64,000 bases of DNA, from NCBI RefSeq assembly GCF_963678635.1, contig NC_087065.1, positions 44,331,430 through 44,395,429 of the forward strand, read 5' to 3'. Below, piece by piece: positions 23,036-33,812 of this stretch. The position numbers and the translations under genes are program-made. How positions within the stretch are numbered: the first letter of the stretch is position 1; each line of letters starts with the position of its first letter. The stretch is from Symsagittifera roscoffensis (lineage: Eukaryota > Xenacoelomorpha > Acoela > Convolutidae). The notes under the pieces were generated by a model, which ran no database searches, was not told the origin of the DNA, and saw nothing but the letters and a program-made list of their open reading frames with translations.

Positions 23036-24108
23036 TTATTCATCTATATCACATTTGACCGGTTCTTTTTTATCGTCCGTTAACAGTTTAAACTGTTCTT
23101 GTGGGGGTTCAGCTTTTTCCGTAAATGTTTCCGTCGTTGCAGTAGTCTTACTAGTTTGAGGAGGTAATAGGGGTCTAAGCCGTTTAGGGTAGGATAGTTG
23201 AGTGTGATTATGTTTATTACTTCTTTCATGAAGAACACGCGCAACATGTGGTTGTTCTTTAACATATAAGGGTTTCAGAATTAGAATGAATTCTTCAGCA
23301 GTCATAATCAAGTTGTGAGGTATTTGTAACAAAATACTTTTGAAAAATTTTGATTTATTCAAGCGTCTATCCAAAAGATATAAATGCTGAACATCAAGAG
23401 GCGACTTGAACAAAATGATGTGTTTAGTGTTCTTCAAATCAATCGTACGAGACCATCGAATTTGAAAAAAAATGTATGCTGAATATATAATACGTCTATC
23501 CCTCTATGTCTAACCGCTGTTGCTAAACTAACAAATTCCTTGTCATCATCGACGTCTTCACATGAATCCTCGAAAACTAAAAGAAAATTTTCTAAGTCTC
23601 TTATAGATTCGAATCCGTTGAATTTTATGAACTTCACATTGCTTTTGCGAGAAGACATTTTTTCTAAGAATGCAGACTGCATCTTTGCGTAAAGATAAAT
23701 AACGGTTATAAAGTTAGTGTAAACATCCAGATTTTGATCAAGATTTTGAAAATTAGTTCAGTTTTCCCGGATTCTGAGGGTCCCACTATCGCCATGAAAA
23801 CTCTTGTCGAAGTGTCAATCGTTTTATTCATTTCCTTGGGTTTGGTAGTGCGTAACCAACCAAGCCGGATAAAATCGAAAACCAAACTGAAGTTTCTTCG
23901 AAAATAATTCAGTTAAAGAAAGTTTGAGATTGCAGAAAGTTGTAAACTTAGAACAACTACCATTTGCGTAACAAAAAGTATTTCAGACATTGCAAAGTTA
24001 CATTGTTAAAAAACTTCCAGTTTTTTTTTCACTGTTTGTCTCGTTATAAACAAACTCTGTTACTTTTAATGCGTCAGATTCTTCTACTACTGCTGTTGTT
24101 TCTGACAT
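23036..24108 (-). pseudogene. FtsK/HerA-type packaging ATPase (A32-like) of Polinton/adintovirus type
   Basis: This motor would drive genome packaging into a capsid. The start ATG is at 24108 (MSETTAVVEESDALK). Near 23770 an open frame contains RVFMAIVGPSESGKT, a Walker A P-loop, preceded by WLRTTKPKEMN. The next part holds LLVFEDSCEDVDDDKEF (Walker B), then SLATAVRHRGIDVLYIQHTF (arginine and sensor region). In a third frame come KNTKHIILFKSPLD and LLDRRLN, typical of the C-terminal half in Polinton ATPases. The Pro/Thr/Lys-rich tail ends at 23036. Frameshifts lie upstream of Walker B and near 23437, plus stops before Walker A, so it is inactive. A homologue with the same start and motif order lies at 49.2-50.9 kb. 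Confidence 0.7.
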
Positions 24109-24255
24109 TTGAGAAACGATTTATTCTACAGACTGTGTTAGAATGTTTCTTACTGTGAATGAAGCTTGTAAAAAAAATCATTAAATTAAATTAGGATTAT
24201 GAACAGTACAAAACTTCATAACGTGTTAAGTCTCTATTATTTATGCCATGCATTT

Positions 24256-25800
24256 CTAGAACATAGTTTGCTGGAATAACTGCATTTTTTTGTAGTACAT
24301 TTTTTTCTTCACAGTATCCTCTTTCACAATTGTCCTCAGCTCTTTGGGCAGTTCACTGCTGTTTAGATCCATCTGAACTCCTGGCTGAAGTTTGGGTACT
24401 AAGACTATTTCGGGAAGATATAATCCTCGCTTGCTGGCTAACTTTTCTGATAAATTTGAATCTCTGGAAGTATACAAATTGATCAATAAGTGGAAACAAA
24501 TCTTCTTCGGAAATTTTTATTTGCTTCTTCCTCTGAAAAGTTGGGCCGCTGCAATCAGTACACTTTAGTCTTGTTAATGAAAATTTAATATCACCCTCTG
24601 AAGTCAACCACGCACAAATCATTGGAGTTAGGTATGTCTCCACTTTCGCTGATCTCTCGCTGTTGTTCAGATTTTAACCAATCATAAATCACCTTGATTT
24701 TCTTCAGGGCACAAGCCTTTCTGTAGTTTTAATGAGGTATATGTCTCTTGCAACTTGGCTCTTGATATTTTTTAAAATTTAAGTTTTCAACCCGAACAAA
24801 TCATCTAGGTTTTTAACTTTTTGGTCCAAGTGCTTGGCCAAATGTTCTGTTTTTTTTTCTTCTAGATAAAAAAACGGTGCTATGATTTCTCAACACAAAG
24901 TTCATGTTCCCTTGGGAGTACTATTCTCCGCTTTCCGAAGGGAAACCGTGTAAATAATTTGTTAACCAGTTGTAAATTTTTTGTTTGAGCTTTGGTGGTA
25001 AGTTGAGATTCACTGGAGGTTAAAAAATTAGTCGTTCCCTGTTTTCTGAAGTTGTTATAGCTATTTCTTCAAACATAATAGCTTTTCTGTTGTAAATAAA
25101 GCCTTCCACCTCAAGCACAACTGACTCCTCGCATAGCATTCTATCAAAGGATAAACTTCAGGTTTCTTCACTTTAATGAAAAGGCAGAAAGCTATTCCAC
25201 TTAAAATCCCCAATAATCTGTTGGTACATTTCCAGGGCAACATGAAACAGTCCGTGGGATCCTCTTGTTACAAAACTAGTGAATAAATCCGGCCGCATCG
25301 TGCAAAATAGCGTGCAATTGTAAAAATTAAAAAGTCGTGGGTAAGAATTTCAGAACTAACAAAGAACAGAGAACATGCAGCTAGAAAACAGTTTCGTCGG
25401 TTAGAATTATAATGATAAATTTGTTTTAGAGACGTATCAGTTTTGCGAATTAAATTTAAATCAATAGGATTTACTCTGCTTTTTTGGACTGGCCTGGTTT
25501 TTTTCAATTTCTCTCTAACCTGCTGAAATTCAAGCCAGCAGAAATAAAAGTGACCTTGCAGATACCATTTAGACTCACTAAGATATCGGTGGTAAAAAAT
25601 CCAATAAAACCTCAGGCAGTTTTTTGTATTTTGATAGCTTGTTTAAAGACAGACGGACTTTTCTATCCCAGTCTTTATCAACCCATGTTGAATTAAATTC
25701 AAATTAATAGTGAAATACATTCTCATAAACAGCAATATTAAGATAGATCACAGTATCATACTTTTGTTTTGTAGAATTGCACAAGGTGAATTGTTCAAGC
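24256..25800 (-). pseudogene. uncharacterised gene directly upstream of the packaging ATPase (copy 1)
   Basis: A set of overlapping minus-strand fragments in all three frames matches, block by block and in order, the fragments at 50983-52748. Landmarks are NIAVYENVFHY near 25730, FYFCWLEFQQVREKLKKTRP near 25510, TDCFMLPWKC and ILSGIAFCLFIKVKKPEVYP near 25180, KLKQKIYNWLTNYLHG near 24970, ETYL near 24630, LIDQFVYFQ near 24490, and YLPEIVLVPKLQPGVQMD near 24400. The ATPase gene begins about 150 bases after its end. I recognise no domain. It does not look like a polymerase, integrase or jelly-roll capsid protein. Conservation in two copies at the same place next to the ATPase suggests a genuine lineage gene of roughly 500 residues. 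Confidence 0.5.
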
Positions 25801-25811
25801 TCGATCAAAAA

Positions 25812-26030
25812 TTAAAAAAAATTAACTTTGAAAGTTAACTCGTTTTCTTTCTTTGAATTTTTTTCCCTCTCGTGAAACACATAGCGTTCATTAGAGAATT
25901 TGAAAAAAGAGATTTTGGCTGGAGAAACTCTCATTTGTAAAGGTACATTATCGATATCCTCAGTACGCCGATTTCCCTCTAACTTCATTTTCCTTATTGC
26001 AAAGTTTGACAACATTGTCATTTGAAACAA
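25812..26030 (-). CDS. small ORF at the upstream edge of the Polinton-like module
   Basis: A 72-codon frame starting MFQMTMLSNF. The internal Met (MLSNFAIRKMKLEG) is an alternative start. It is charged, with a Lys/Glu-rich C terminus (EREKNSKKENELTFKVN). It ends just before the uncharacterised gene on the same strand. No recognised motif. Confidence 0.3.
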   Translation of the reverse strand: MFQMTMLSNFAIRKMKLEGNRRTEDIDNVPLQMRVSPAKISFFKFSNERYVFHEREKNSKKENELTFKVNFF

Positions 26031-26962
26031 ATTTACCTGTCAAAGCTCGCCGCCTTCGGAGAGTAATTTCCATTTACTGCTTTTTCACCATAATTTATAG
26101 CTCAAGATAGGGAATTAGTTTACTGTTCACAGCTGTTAAATTACGCTGCCAAAGTTGCCGCGGGGTTGTAGTTATGCCATAAAAGTCAATTCCAACTCAC
26201 TTAAAAATTTCAACTAGGTCAAAGTTTCATTTGTTACCCTAAAATTACCCTAAAATTTCAATTATTACCCTAAAATTAAATAAATTATCCCAAAATATAG
26301 TTTCCCAAAAATTCAAGGACTCTTTCGCAGGATTATGCCTTACGAGAGTAATAGGAAGGAAACCCTTTTGGATCCGGGACACGATATAAAACTAATTCAT
26401 ATATATTTACAATTTAGCACTTCTACAATTTTTGATAACTTTTATTAGAGATTCCAATTTTTTTTTTTCGTTTTTTTTTTACCATTTACCTCTTTTTGTT
26501 TCGAACGTACTCTCGATTATCAAAATCAGTAATAAAGACACGGAAAGACCGATGAGTTGGCTCTCAAACCTTGTTATTTTTGTCACAAAATTGAACGCGT
26601 TTTCAAGTTTTCCACCTTACTAAAATATTATGATGCTTCAATTCAACATCATAGACACTTCTTTTTGCTTAAATTTTTTTTGCAAACACTGTTTCTAATG
26701 TCATTAGCAAAAAAAAACTTCGTCAATTTTTCTAAACCATCTTTCTTGGCGCAAAAAAAGTAATTGACGGTAAATTGATCTGCTTTCAATATTTCTAGTT
26801 CTAGGATATGAAAATAACGCATTTTTGCAAAAAACATGATAACATGAAAAAAAAAATCATTTTTCTGTTAAAACAATTCAAATTGGCCGTGATGGAAACT
26901 TTTAAAACGAGGTTTTGGTGCTTTGAATGACATTATGGTCCAGCTGAACGTTATTTAGTTTG
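26031..26962. other. no recognised feature
   Basis: AT-rich, poly-T-containing DNA between the Polinton-like module and the assembly gap. Short frames here lack any motif. Confidence 0.45.
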
Positions 26963-27162
26963 NNNNNNNNNNNNNNNNNNNNNNNNNNNNNNNNNNNNNN
27001 NNNNNNNNNNNNNNNNNNNNNNNNNNNNNNNNNNNNNNNNNNNNNNNNNNNNNNNNNNNNNNNNNNNNNNNNNNNNNNNNNNNNNNNNNNNNNNNNNNNN
27101 NNNNNNNNNNNNNNNNNNNNNNNNNNNNNNNNNNNNNNNNNNNNNNNNNNNNNNNNNNNNNN
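26963..27162. other. assembly gap of exactly 200 N
   Basis: A run of 200 undetermined bases. The round length suggests a default-size scaffold gap. It abuts the outer end of the palindrome that follows. Confidence 0.99.
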
Positions 27163-28659
27163 CAACGCAATTTAGCATGTGTTTTCAAACAAAAAAAGGT
27201 AATAATTTTTTTATCTAAAACTAAGAAAAAATATTCTCCTATCGCAGAGAACCTTAGTTTTTACTCTTGATTCTTCCGCGTAAACAATTGTGTGTATGTG
27301 TGGATTAGGTCTTTATGCAAAAATATGCATCCTGAAATGACGTTTGAGAAAAGGTTTTTTGGTTATAGAACTCGAATGGTGACTAAAAATAGCGCGAAAA
27401 AAAGTTATCTAACTTTCGGTATTTTTAATGAAGAAATGCTAATCCATTTTTATGAAAAGAAGTTGTATAAAAAGCGTTTTATTGACTAAAAATTTTTAAT
27501 TTTTGAGGACTTAATTATTCTCATTCAGTTAAATTCTCTTGTGAACTTATTTAAGTTATTCTAAATGTTTTCAGAAAAAGATTTTCGATCAAAATTTGTG
27601 ACAAATTGCTTTTCTACTATCTTTTATGATTGGCAATTATTTGGTAAAGATTTTTCCAAAGAGCTCAAGCAATGAGTTGTACAGGGTTATCCAAAATCTA
27701 CGACACTATTTGATAGGCTGTCATTTCTAACCTAACTAAACTGTCAGCATTATTTTCTACAGGATGACAGCTGACAAGTGGATTTTTGATAATTCATGAA
27801 CAAATGATTTTTTAAAGAAATACAAAAAGGTTTTGCTCCATTTTTGTGAATTTCAATCATGCTTTTGTGAATTGTTCACTCTAATTTTTTTCCTTCAGCT
27901 AACTGGCAAATGATAATGTTGTGCTGTTCATTTGTGAAGTTCATCCTGTTCGAGAAAAAGCGCAAGATTGAAAAAATTAGAGTGAACAATTCACAAAAGC
28001 ATGATTAAAAATCACAAAAATGGCGCAAATCTTTTTTGTGTTGTTCATGAACTATCAAAAATCCACTTGTCAGCTGTCATCCTGTGGAAAAGTAGGCTGA
28101 CACTTCAATTAGGTTGGAAATGACAGCCTATCCAAAATTGTCTGCTTGAGCTCTTTGGAAAAATATTTACCAAACAATTGCCAGTCATAAAAGATAGTAG
28201 AAAAGCATTTCGTCACAAATTTTGTTCGAAAAATTTTTTCTAAAAACGTTTAGGATAACTTAAATAATTTCACCAGAGAATTTAACTGAATGAAAATAAT
28301 TAGGTTCTCAGAAAATTAAAGTTTTTAGTCAATAAAACACTTTTCTTACAACTTCCTTTCATAAAAGTTGTAAGGTTAGCATTTTTTTATTAAAAAAATA
28401 CCGACACTTAGTTAACCTTTTTTTCGTTCTATTTTTAGTCATCATTCGAGTTCTATAACCGAAAAAACTTTTCTCAAAATTTTTTTCAGGACGCATATTT
28501 TTGCATAAAAACCTAGTCCACACATACACAAAACTGTTTACGCGGAAGAATCAAGAGTCAAAAATAAGGTTCTCTGCGATTGGAGAATGTTTTTTCTTAG
28601 TTTTAGATAAAAAAAATTATTACCTTTTACTGTCTAAAAACACATGCTAAATTGCGTTG
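27163..28659. repeat. large imperfect palindrome (inverted repeat, ~0.7-kb arms)
   Basis: The left arm starts CAACGCAATTTAGCATGTG at 27163. The right arm ends in its reverse complement at 28641-28659. The arms match through to the centre, for example TTAGAGTGAACAATTCACAA near 27976 against its complement near 27865. They diverge by scattered substitutions and small indels. The central spacer is about 80 bases, near 27892-27973. One strand holds a 65-codon frame (27292-27489), but the opposite arm does not preserve it, so I call no gene. This may be a foldback transposon or an inverted duplication. I saw no target duplication, and the left end is hidden by the gap. Confidence 0.8.
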
Positions 28660-29185
28660 AACTAATTACATCAATGAAATCATCAAACTAAAAATGAAAA
28701 ATTAAAGAATATATGTACAACCATTTAAATTTTGTAAATATCATAAACCGTAAAATCATTGGTAAAAGCAACTAAATTTTATAAAATTAATTTTAAAAAG
28801 GAATACGCGCCATCTTTTGTTTGTATGCGTTCATATAAGGTTAGATTGCAACTCACTTTTCTAGAACTAACTTTTTTATCTATTCTTGAACGCTGATGAG
28901 TGGTTGTCAAAGTTTCCATAATTAATAATTAACCGGCAAATAATTTCGGTTGTCTTTTTGTTGTCAGATGAATAAAAGCTTACTTAGAGAAGCATAAAGA
29001 GTTTTTATAAAAAAAAAAATTCCAATTTTATTGATTTGTTCTGTAATTAGGTGTCGGTAATCTTATTGGATTCCAAATTTTTTCTTCTGCTGGTTGAATA
29101 TTGATATAGAAATGAAAAATTTTTCAGTGCAAGTCTGTTGTCATTTCCGATAACTGATTTGTTTTTTTTTCTCGCAATGCGACAG
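28660..29185. other. no recognised feature
   Basis: AT-rich DNA ending in a T-rich tract before a possible splice acceptor. No gene supported. Confidence 0.4.
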
Positions 29186-30166
29186 AAGATTTAAGTTTTG
29201 ATCTGAAAAAGGTGAGTTTCAAAAGCCCATTTCAACTGTTATTTTAAAGTTACTATAGAAGTTGCTATAGTTCGCCCTAAAAATTCTGCATAATCTTTTT
29301 GCTGCAAAAAATGATGCCAGTGACTTGAGACTAAACCATGAAGCACCGCAGCAAAAGATACTGTTCGTGGTTTTTCTCTAAAAGTATCTATCGTTTTAGT
29401 TCCTTAGGCCTTTTTTCGCCAATTTTTTTCTCTCCGTTTGAGTTTGAACTGCCAGATTTGAACCAATAATACAATTTAAATTACTGTTTGTTTTCGCAGT
29501 TTGTTTTGGTCCAAATCAAACCACCTCAAAGAGTTCTCTGAGGTTCCTTGGCTGGAATTTTCGATATCATCTGGTAGATATTACAGACTGAAATTTGCTC
29601 AAGATGCCATAGGAAACTCTTTGTTTCCGGTTCTTTCACATTAAACTGTAATGTTTGAGCACTTTCTTAGGTTGGCTATCATTTTCGAGCGCAGATTTTA
29701 TTGGCTACATTACCGAGTCCTTGCGTCGACAAATATGTCAGCGAGAAAGAGAGAATATTTTGTTTCAAACGTTAAACATTATGCTACTAACAAGCACCTG
29801 AAGCCCTGATTAGGTTCATGCAACCTCTCAGAAACACAATTTTTATGAAAAATTAAGGAAACTTTTTTAACATTGATATTTGGAAAAATAAACGTAGTCG
29901 GAAAAAGCTGTGCTTTTTGATTGGTTTGCCCTAATAGTTTTTTTGATTTCCAGGCAAGAATAAAGTTGCAAACGGAAAAGTTATGGACTGCGCCTAAAGT
30001 TTACGAACCAGTTCCTTCTCCGGCTATTGATTTCAAACAATCAGATATTGATTTATCTTGACGGAGATCTGATATTGACGGGGATCATGATTTTTACTCT
30101 GTTGCATTTGATGACGCTGCGCCTGGATTGAATATAGCGATAAACAAATTTAAACTGAATGATTGA
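29186..30166 (+). CDS. candidate 3' exons of a host-type gene, with an internal stop
   Basis: A terminal-exon candidate begins at 29954 after TTTGATTTCCAG. It encodes ARIKLQTEKLWTAPKVYEP and later PAIDFKQSDIDLS, then TGA at 30059-30061. The same frame continues open for 34 more codons (SDIDGDHDFYSVAFDDAAPG, ending KFKLND) to a second TGA at 30164-30166. A 26-nt block at 29186-29211 has an acceptor (GCGACAG) and a donor (AAG|GTGAGT) and would add DLSFDLKK in frame. The protein-like composition on both sides of the first TGA suggests a recent nonsense change, an alternative end or readthrough. No family recognised. The short upstream exon is speculative. Confidence 0.35.
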
Positions 30167-30954
30167 AAACATGCGCTGTCCCACATTCCCTTCTCAGAAG
30201 ATAAAAATAAAATTTTCGAGGATGATTTGGCTGTTATTTGGACCTTTTTTGGGTCCCTCCCATCATAGCACTTCTAAATAAAAGCCCCTACCCATCATAG
30301 TTTAAAAAACACTGTGTGTTGGAGCTATATTTTCTTGTTACTGGGGTAGGGGCTTTAATGGGAAACAACCCCTTTTTTACTCAAGACTTTAAATCAATGT
30401 GGCATCCTCTATAGGTTGCCGAGCATTTGCCAGGGGGGGGGGGGGGGGGGGGGGGCGGATGTTAACCACTCTAAAAATCTTGCCACTCTAAAGATCTCTA
30501 AGGAAGCTTGTTAGGGGCGCCTTTCGTGCCGATATACAATAAATTTGAGGGCGAAGTGAGCGCCAAAAGTTTGCTTTTTTGTCAAATTATTCCAAGACTT
30601 GCCCTATTTCGTCATCGCTGGCCCGTTTTTAATTCACAGACTTGACCGCGGCGCACTTGTTTTCCTAAACTCAAAATGAGTTTCTCGTTCCAATAAAGGT
30701 CTCCGGGGAGCTCAGAGCTCAGAAAATTATAGTTGATTTGCTATAAACTTTTTTTGAAAAGATACCCATTGAAGCATTCTCGCGCACTCCACTGATTAAA
30801 ACGTTATTTCGCGTAATCATGGGGAGGTTTGTGAGATGGGACATACAAGATTATATGAATCAGACGTGCTTTTAAATGAACGGTTATCTAGGGACACCGA
30901 CTGGATCAGAAACTATAGACACTTCATTTTTACTAATTTTGTTTTCTTGAAATA
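30167..30954. other. intergenic DNA with a G23 run
   Basis: No gene supported. Twenty-three consecutive G lie at 30433-30455, a likely polymerase-slippage site and assembly weak point. Confidence 0.5.
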
Positions 30955-31810
30955 AAGGAATCCATAAATCAAGTGTATGGAGAAAATGCTTGTCATACAA
31001 TTTTTATACAATTTCGAAAAATCAACAGAAAAAAATTAAACCATTTCTGCGGCTTTTTGAGAACAGCTGAACAGACTGGTGACAAAAAAAAACTAATTTA
31101 AAGTATTTTTTTTTGAAAAAAATGCTTTCCATACAACTTCCATATATGGAAATTGTATGACTGGCATTTTTTGATGGCGACACAAAAATTTTTTCAAGAA
31201 ATTTTGAAAGTTTGCCCAAAATTTTTTTGTTTTTTCTTCAACCGCAAATCAAATTTAGTACGCAAACAAACATTTTTCAAAAAAGTTTTTTTTTGCATGC
31301 AAAATTTAGTTTTTTGTGTGCATAACGTAGTCCTGGATACGATAGTTTTGGTTTTTTTTTCTTTTCACTTAAATTTTTTTTCAAAAACGCTGAAAATTCT
31401 AAATTTTTTTTGTAGGGCGTGTTTGTGTAAGCCTTGATCAATGTCTGATAATTTGAAAACTTAAAAATTTAAAATAATCATCACTGAAAAATTTTGCAAA
31501 AACGTTTTTTATGCATAGTAAATGTAAGACCGTCCAACCTTTGGTGCTTTGAGTAACCAAGGTCGTTGTCACTTGTGTTCGGTTGCAAACACAACATAAA
31601 ATTTTTCAGAAAATAAATTCACGAACAAAAATTAACTTTTTGGTTTATGGAGAAAACACCTATCATAGAACTTCCATTTATGGGAAAATGCTTATTATAG
31701 AGTTTTCATACAATTTTTTGTACGTATGGAATTGTATGAAATTGTATGAAAAGAAATTTCCCATTTATGAGAATTGTATGATAAGCATTTTTGGTCAACC
31801 CGGGCAGTGA
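30955..31810. repeat. MITE-like repeats of the CCCGGGTTGAC family
   Basis: Repeated blocks combine TTGTATGATAAGCATTTTT or its complement with CATATATGG-type palindromes. They occur near 30975-31000, 31120-31170 and 31635-31800. The right edge reads TTTTTGGTCAACCCGGG, the terminal motif also seen at both ends of the element at 37103-37363. The array is decayed, so individual borders are uncertain. Two weak frames in this region are low-complexity Phe/Lys readings of A/T runs. Confidence 0.5.
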
Positions 31811-32234
31811 AACGAACAGCTACATCCAACTCATGCTTGTCCGTCCAATTCTCATCTTCATAATATTAAAACATCGAAGTCAAATAGAGCGACTCAAAAA
31901 GACCGAACAGTCGGTTGACCTCGAGAAAAAAAAAGACACAAATTTGAATTGAAATTTGAAATGAAACTTGAAAAGGAAAAAAAACTCTTGCGAATTCTCC
32001 TTCTGGCCAAAACTTTCGTTTAAAAACAATCCCTCCCTAAACTTGACATTGATAAAAGTAATTGATTATTAAGAACCCTGAGGTCGATTTGACTCAAACA
32101 ATTGAGCTTAAACCTTCCAAATTTTCTTCTGATTGACTTTATTCAAGTAATAACTATCTTAATTTTTGTTATCCAAGTTATATTTATTATCATTAATTTT
32201 TTAAAAAATATATTTATTTGACGGCTTATCTATC
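31811..32234. other. probable 5' untranslated region of the LINE
   Basis: No coding feature is seen. The segment immediately precedes the LINE ORF1 start at 32235, so part of it may be the element's 5' UTR. The 5' end is not defined. Confidence 0.35.
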
Positions 32235-33000
32235 ATGGATGTGGATCAACAAGATGTTTTGGTGGGGACGTCAGTCAGCTCCACCCCTGCTCGAGGTTCT
32301 GTGAGTAAAACAAGTGACATTAAGGTGAGCGAGTTACAAAAAGAAATTGATGGTCTTAAAATGATTTAGGGTGCTCAACAATTGAGTATTCAAGAATTGG
32401 AAAAAAATCAACGGAACATGCAGGAACGACTGCGTGCTCAGGAAACATATTCAAGAAAAGATAGTATTATAAAATTGAATCCTCCGTACGATGCGCGCAA
32501 TGTGAGAGACGTAACAATGGAAACACTAAAAATTTTCAAGAGTTTTTTTGGGTATAACAATTAAGTATGAAGGTGTGAAAGCTTGCCTTGTCCTGCCTGG
32601 TGATACAGGTATTTTCCTTCCCAGCGTGATATGCAAATTCATTTACTTCGAGGACAAAACGCAGGTCTGGAAAAAAAGAAGGGCTCTAAGAAAAAAGGTC
32701 AACCCAATAAACCAAAAGTTTATTATTTTAAAAGAAACATTGCCTAAGGCTGATGCAGAAATCAAAGCAACTGCTGTTCGAATGGGGTTGGAGACGGTGA
32801 CCAATAATTGCATTGTATCAGTTGCAGTTACTGGTGAAAATGGATCGACAAAGTATATGAAAGTCAATAGCTTGGATGATCTTAATAAATTGGAACCAAA
32901 TGCGATCAAAAGAAAATTTGTTGAGGTTAACAAAAGCAGCAGAGATGCAAGCGATAGAGTCACACCGGAGGGCAAAAAACCATATATGAGCAACAAATAG
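32235..33000 (+). pseudogene. LINE ORF1 protein (coiled coil plus C-terminal domain), broken
   Basis: ORF1 proteins bind element RNA and form the ribonucleoprotein. The start ATG at 32235 gives MDVDQQDVLVGTS. A helix with Leu/Glu/Gln heptad-like spacing follows (SELQKEIDGLKMI, then after a TAG near 32367 QLSIQELEKNQRNMQERLRA). The same frame then runs to SRKDSIIKLNPPYDARNVRD. A frameshift near 32550 leads into 32548-33000, with KYEGVKACLVLPG, ETLPKADAEIKATAVRMGL and a Lys-rich end (PEGKKPYMSNK). The layout of coiled coil, then globular nucleic-acid-binding region, then basic tail is typical of LINE ORF1. One internal stop and one frameshift inactivate it. Confidence 0.6.
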
Positions 33001-33812
33001 ACTCATAAACTCTAATCAGTTACACGATTTGAAACTTTTTGTTGAGTATTTCATACTTTGTGTTATGATAAAAAGAACGATAAAATGAGTTGATACTAAA
33101 ACGCCGTGCAACTCTGCACTAACTTAACTTGTTAACTAGCTTATTTAATTATACTATTTCTTTTATTTTTTTCCTTTGAACTAAAGAAGTGACTTTTCGG
33201 ATTTTTTTTCCCCATTTTTTACAATTTGGATTGAAAATTCAATTAAGTCAAATTATGTCACAAGCAATTTAACCCAAACTTTTTTGTTTGTTTCATATTG
33301 TTTGTCATAATCAATTTCTGATTAAAATCAGGCTGTCAGTTCCATTCGCCCTGCTTGTGATAACGCGAGCGCTCCAGGTTGGTTGTGATAACGCGACCTC
33401 TAAGCCTGGAAAGGGGCTTATGGACTGGTTACGCGAGTGAACTTTGGTGTGCTCTGTGATAACGCGGAGTTGACACTAAATGAAAATTTTTATTTTTTAT
33501 CTGGAAATTAAAATTTACCTAAATTTCAATCTTATTATGATAATTAATTTTTTTTTGTAATTCTTGGATGTAAATGAGGAAACTTCAGGTCTCTACAGTA
33601 AAGAAGTTAAATTGAAAATGGCAAAACAAGAATTTTTTTTGTTTCTAAAACAGCAAATTTGAAGATATTGCTTACATACAAGAACAACGTATGAAACATA
33701 GGGAGGTAGAAGGGAAAAACTTTCAGGCCAACAGAGGGAGTTTGCAATTTTTTCACCATCAATTGTTTTTTTTCCTATCTCAGATCAACAAAGACACAAA
33801 AGGCAGTATATA
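33001..33812 (+). other. inter-ORF region of the LINE
   Basis: About 810 non-coding bases separate ORF1 and ORF2. The only structured part is the repeat at 33358-33470. ORF2 would need internal initiation or a lost upstream connection. Confidence 0.5.
33358..33470 (+). repeat. TGTGATAACGCG motif repeated within the LINE spacer
   Basis: TGTGATAACGCG appears three times (near 33357, 33385 and 33453), with a related GGTTACGCGAG near 33428. Between them lie GCTCCAGG and CCTGGA, which could pair. The block is GC-rich compared with its surroundings. Role unknown; an RNA structure is possible. Confidence 0.6.

Larger units (their letters stand above)
20802..26030 (-). mobile_element. decayed Polinton/adintovirus-like morphogenesis module (copy 1)
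   Basis: Read on the minus strand, the order is a small ORF, an uncharacterised ~500-codon gene, packaging ATPase, a small basic ORF, penton, pX-like protein, a remnant, and adenovirus-type protease. ATPase, penton, pX-like protein and protease together are the capsid-assembly set shared by Polintons (Mavericks), adintoviruses and, more distantly, adenoviruses. All larger genes contain frameshifts or stops, so this is an inactive endogenous copy. I find no family-B DNA polymerase, integrase, clear major capsid gene or terminal inverted repeats, so the element is incomplete. A diverged partial copy lies at 49.2-52.7 kb. Confidence 0.65.

Noticed and set aside
26902-27188. Open frames spanning the N gap
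   Set aside because: They exist only because undetermined bases cannot form stops.
31022-31437. Phe/Lys-rich frames on both strands
   Set aside because: They are translations of A- and T-runs within MITE-like repeats.
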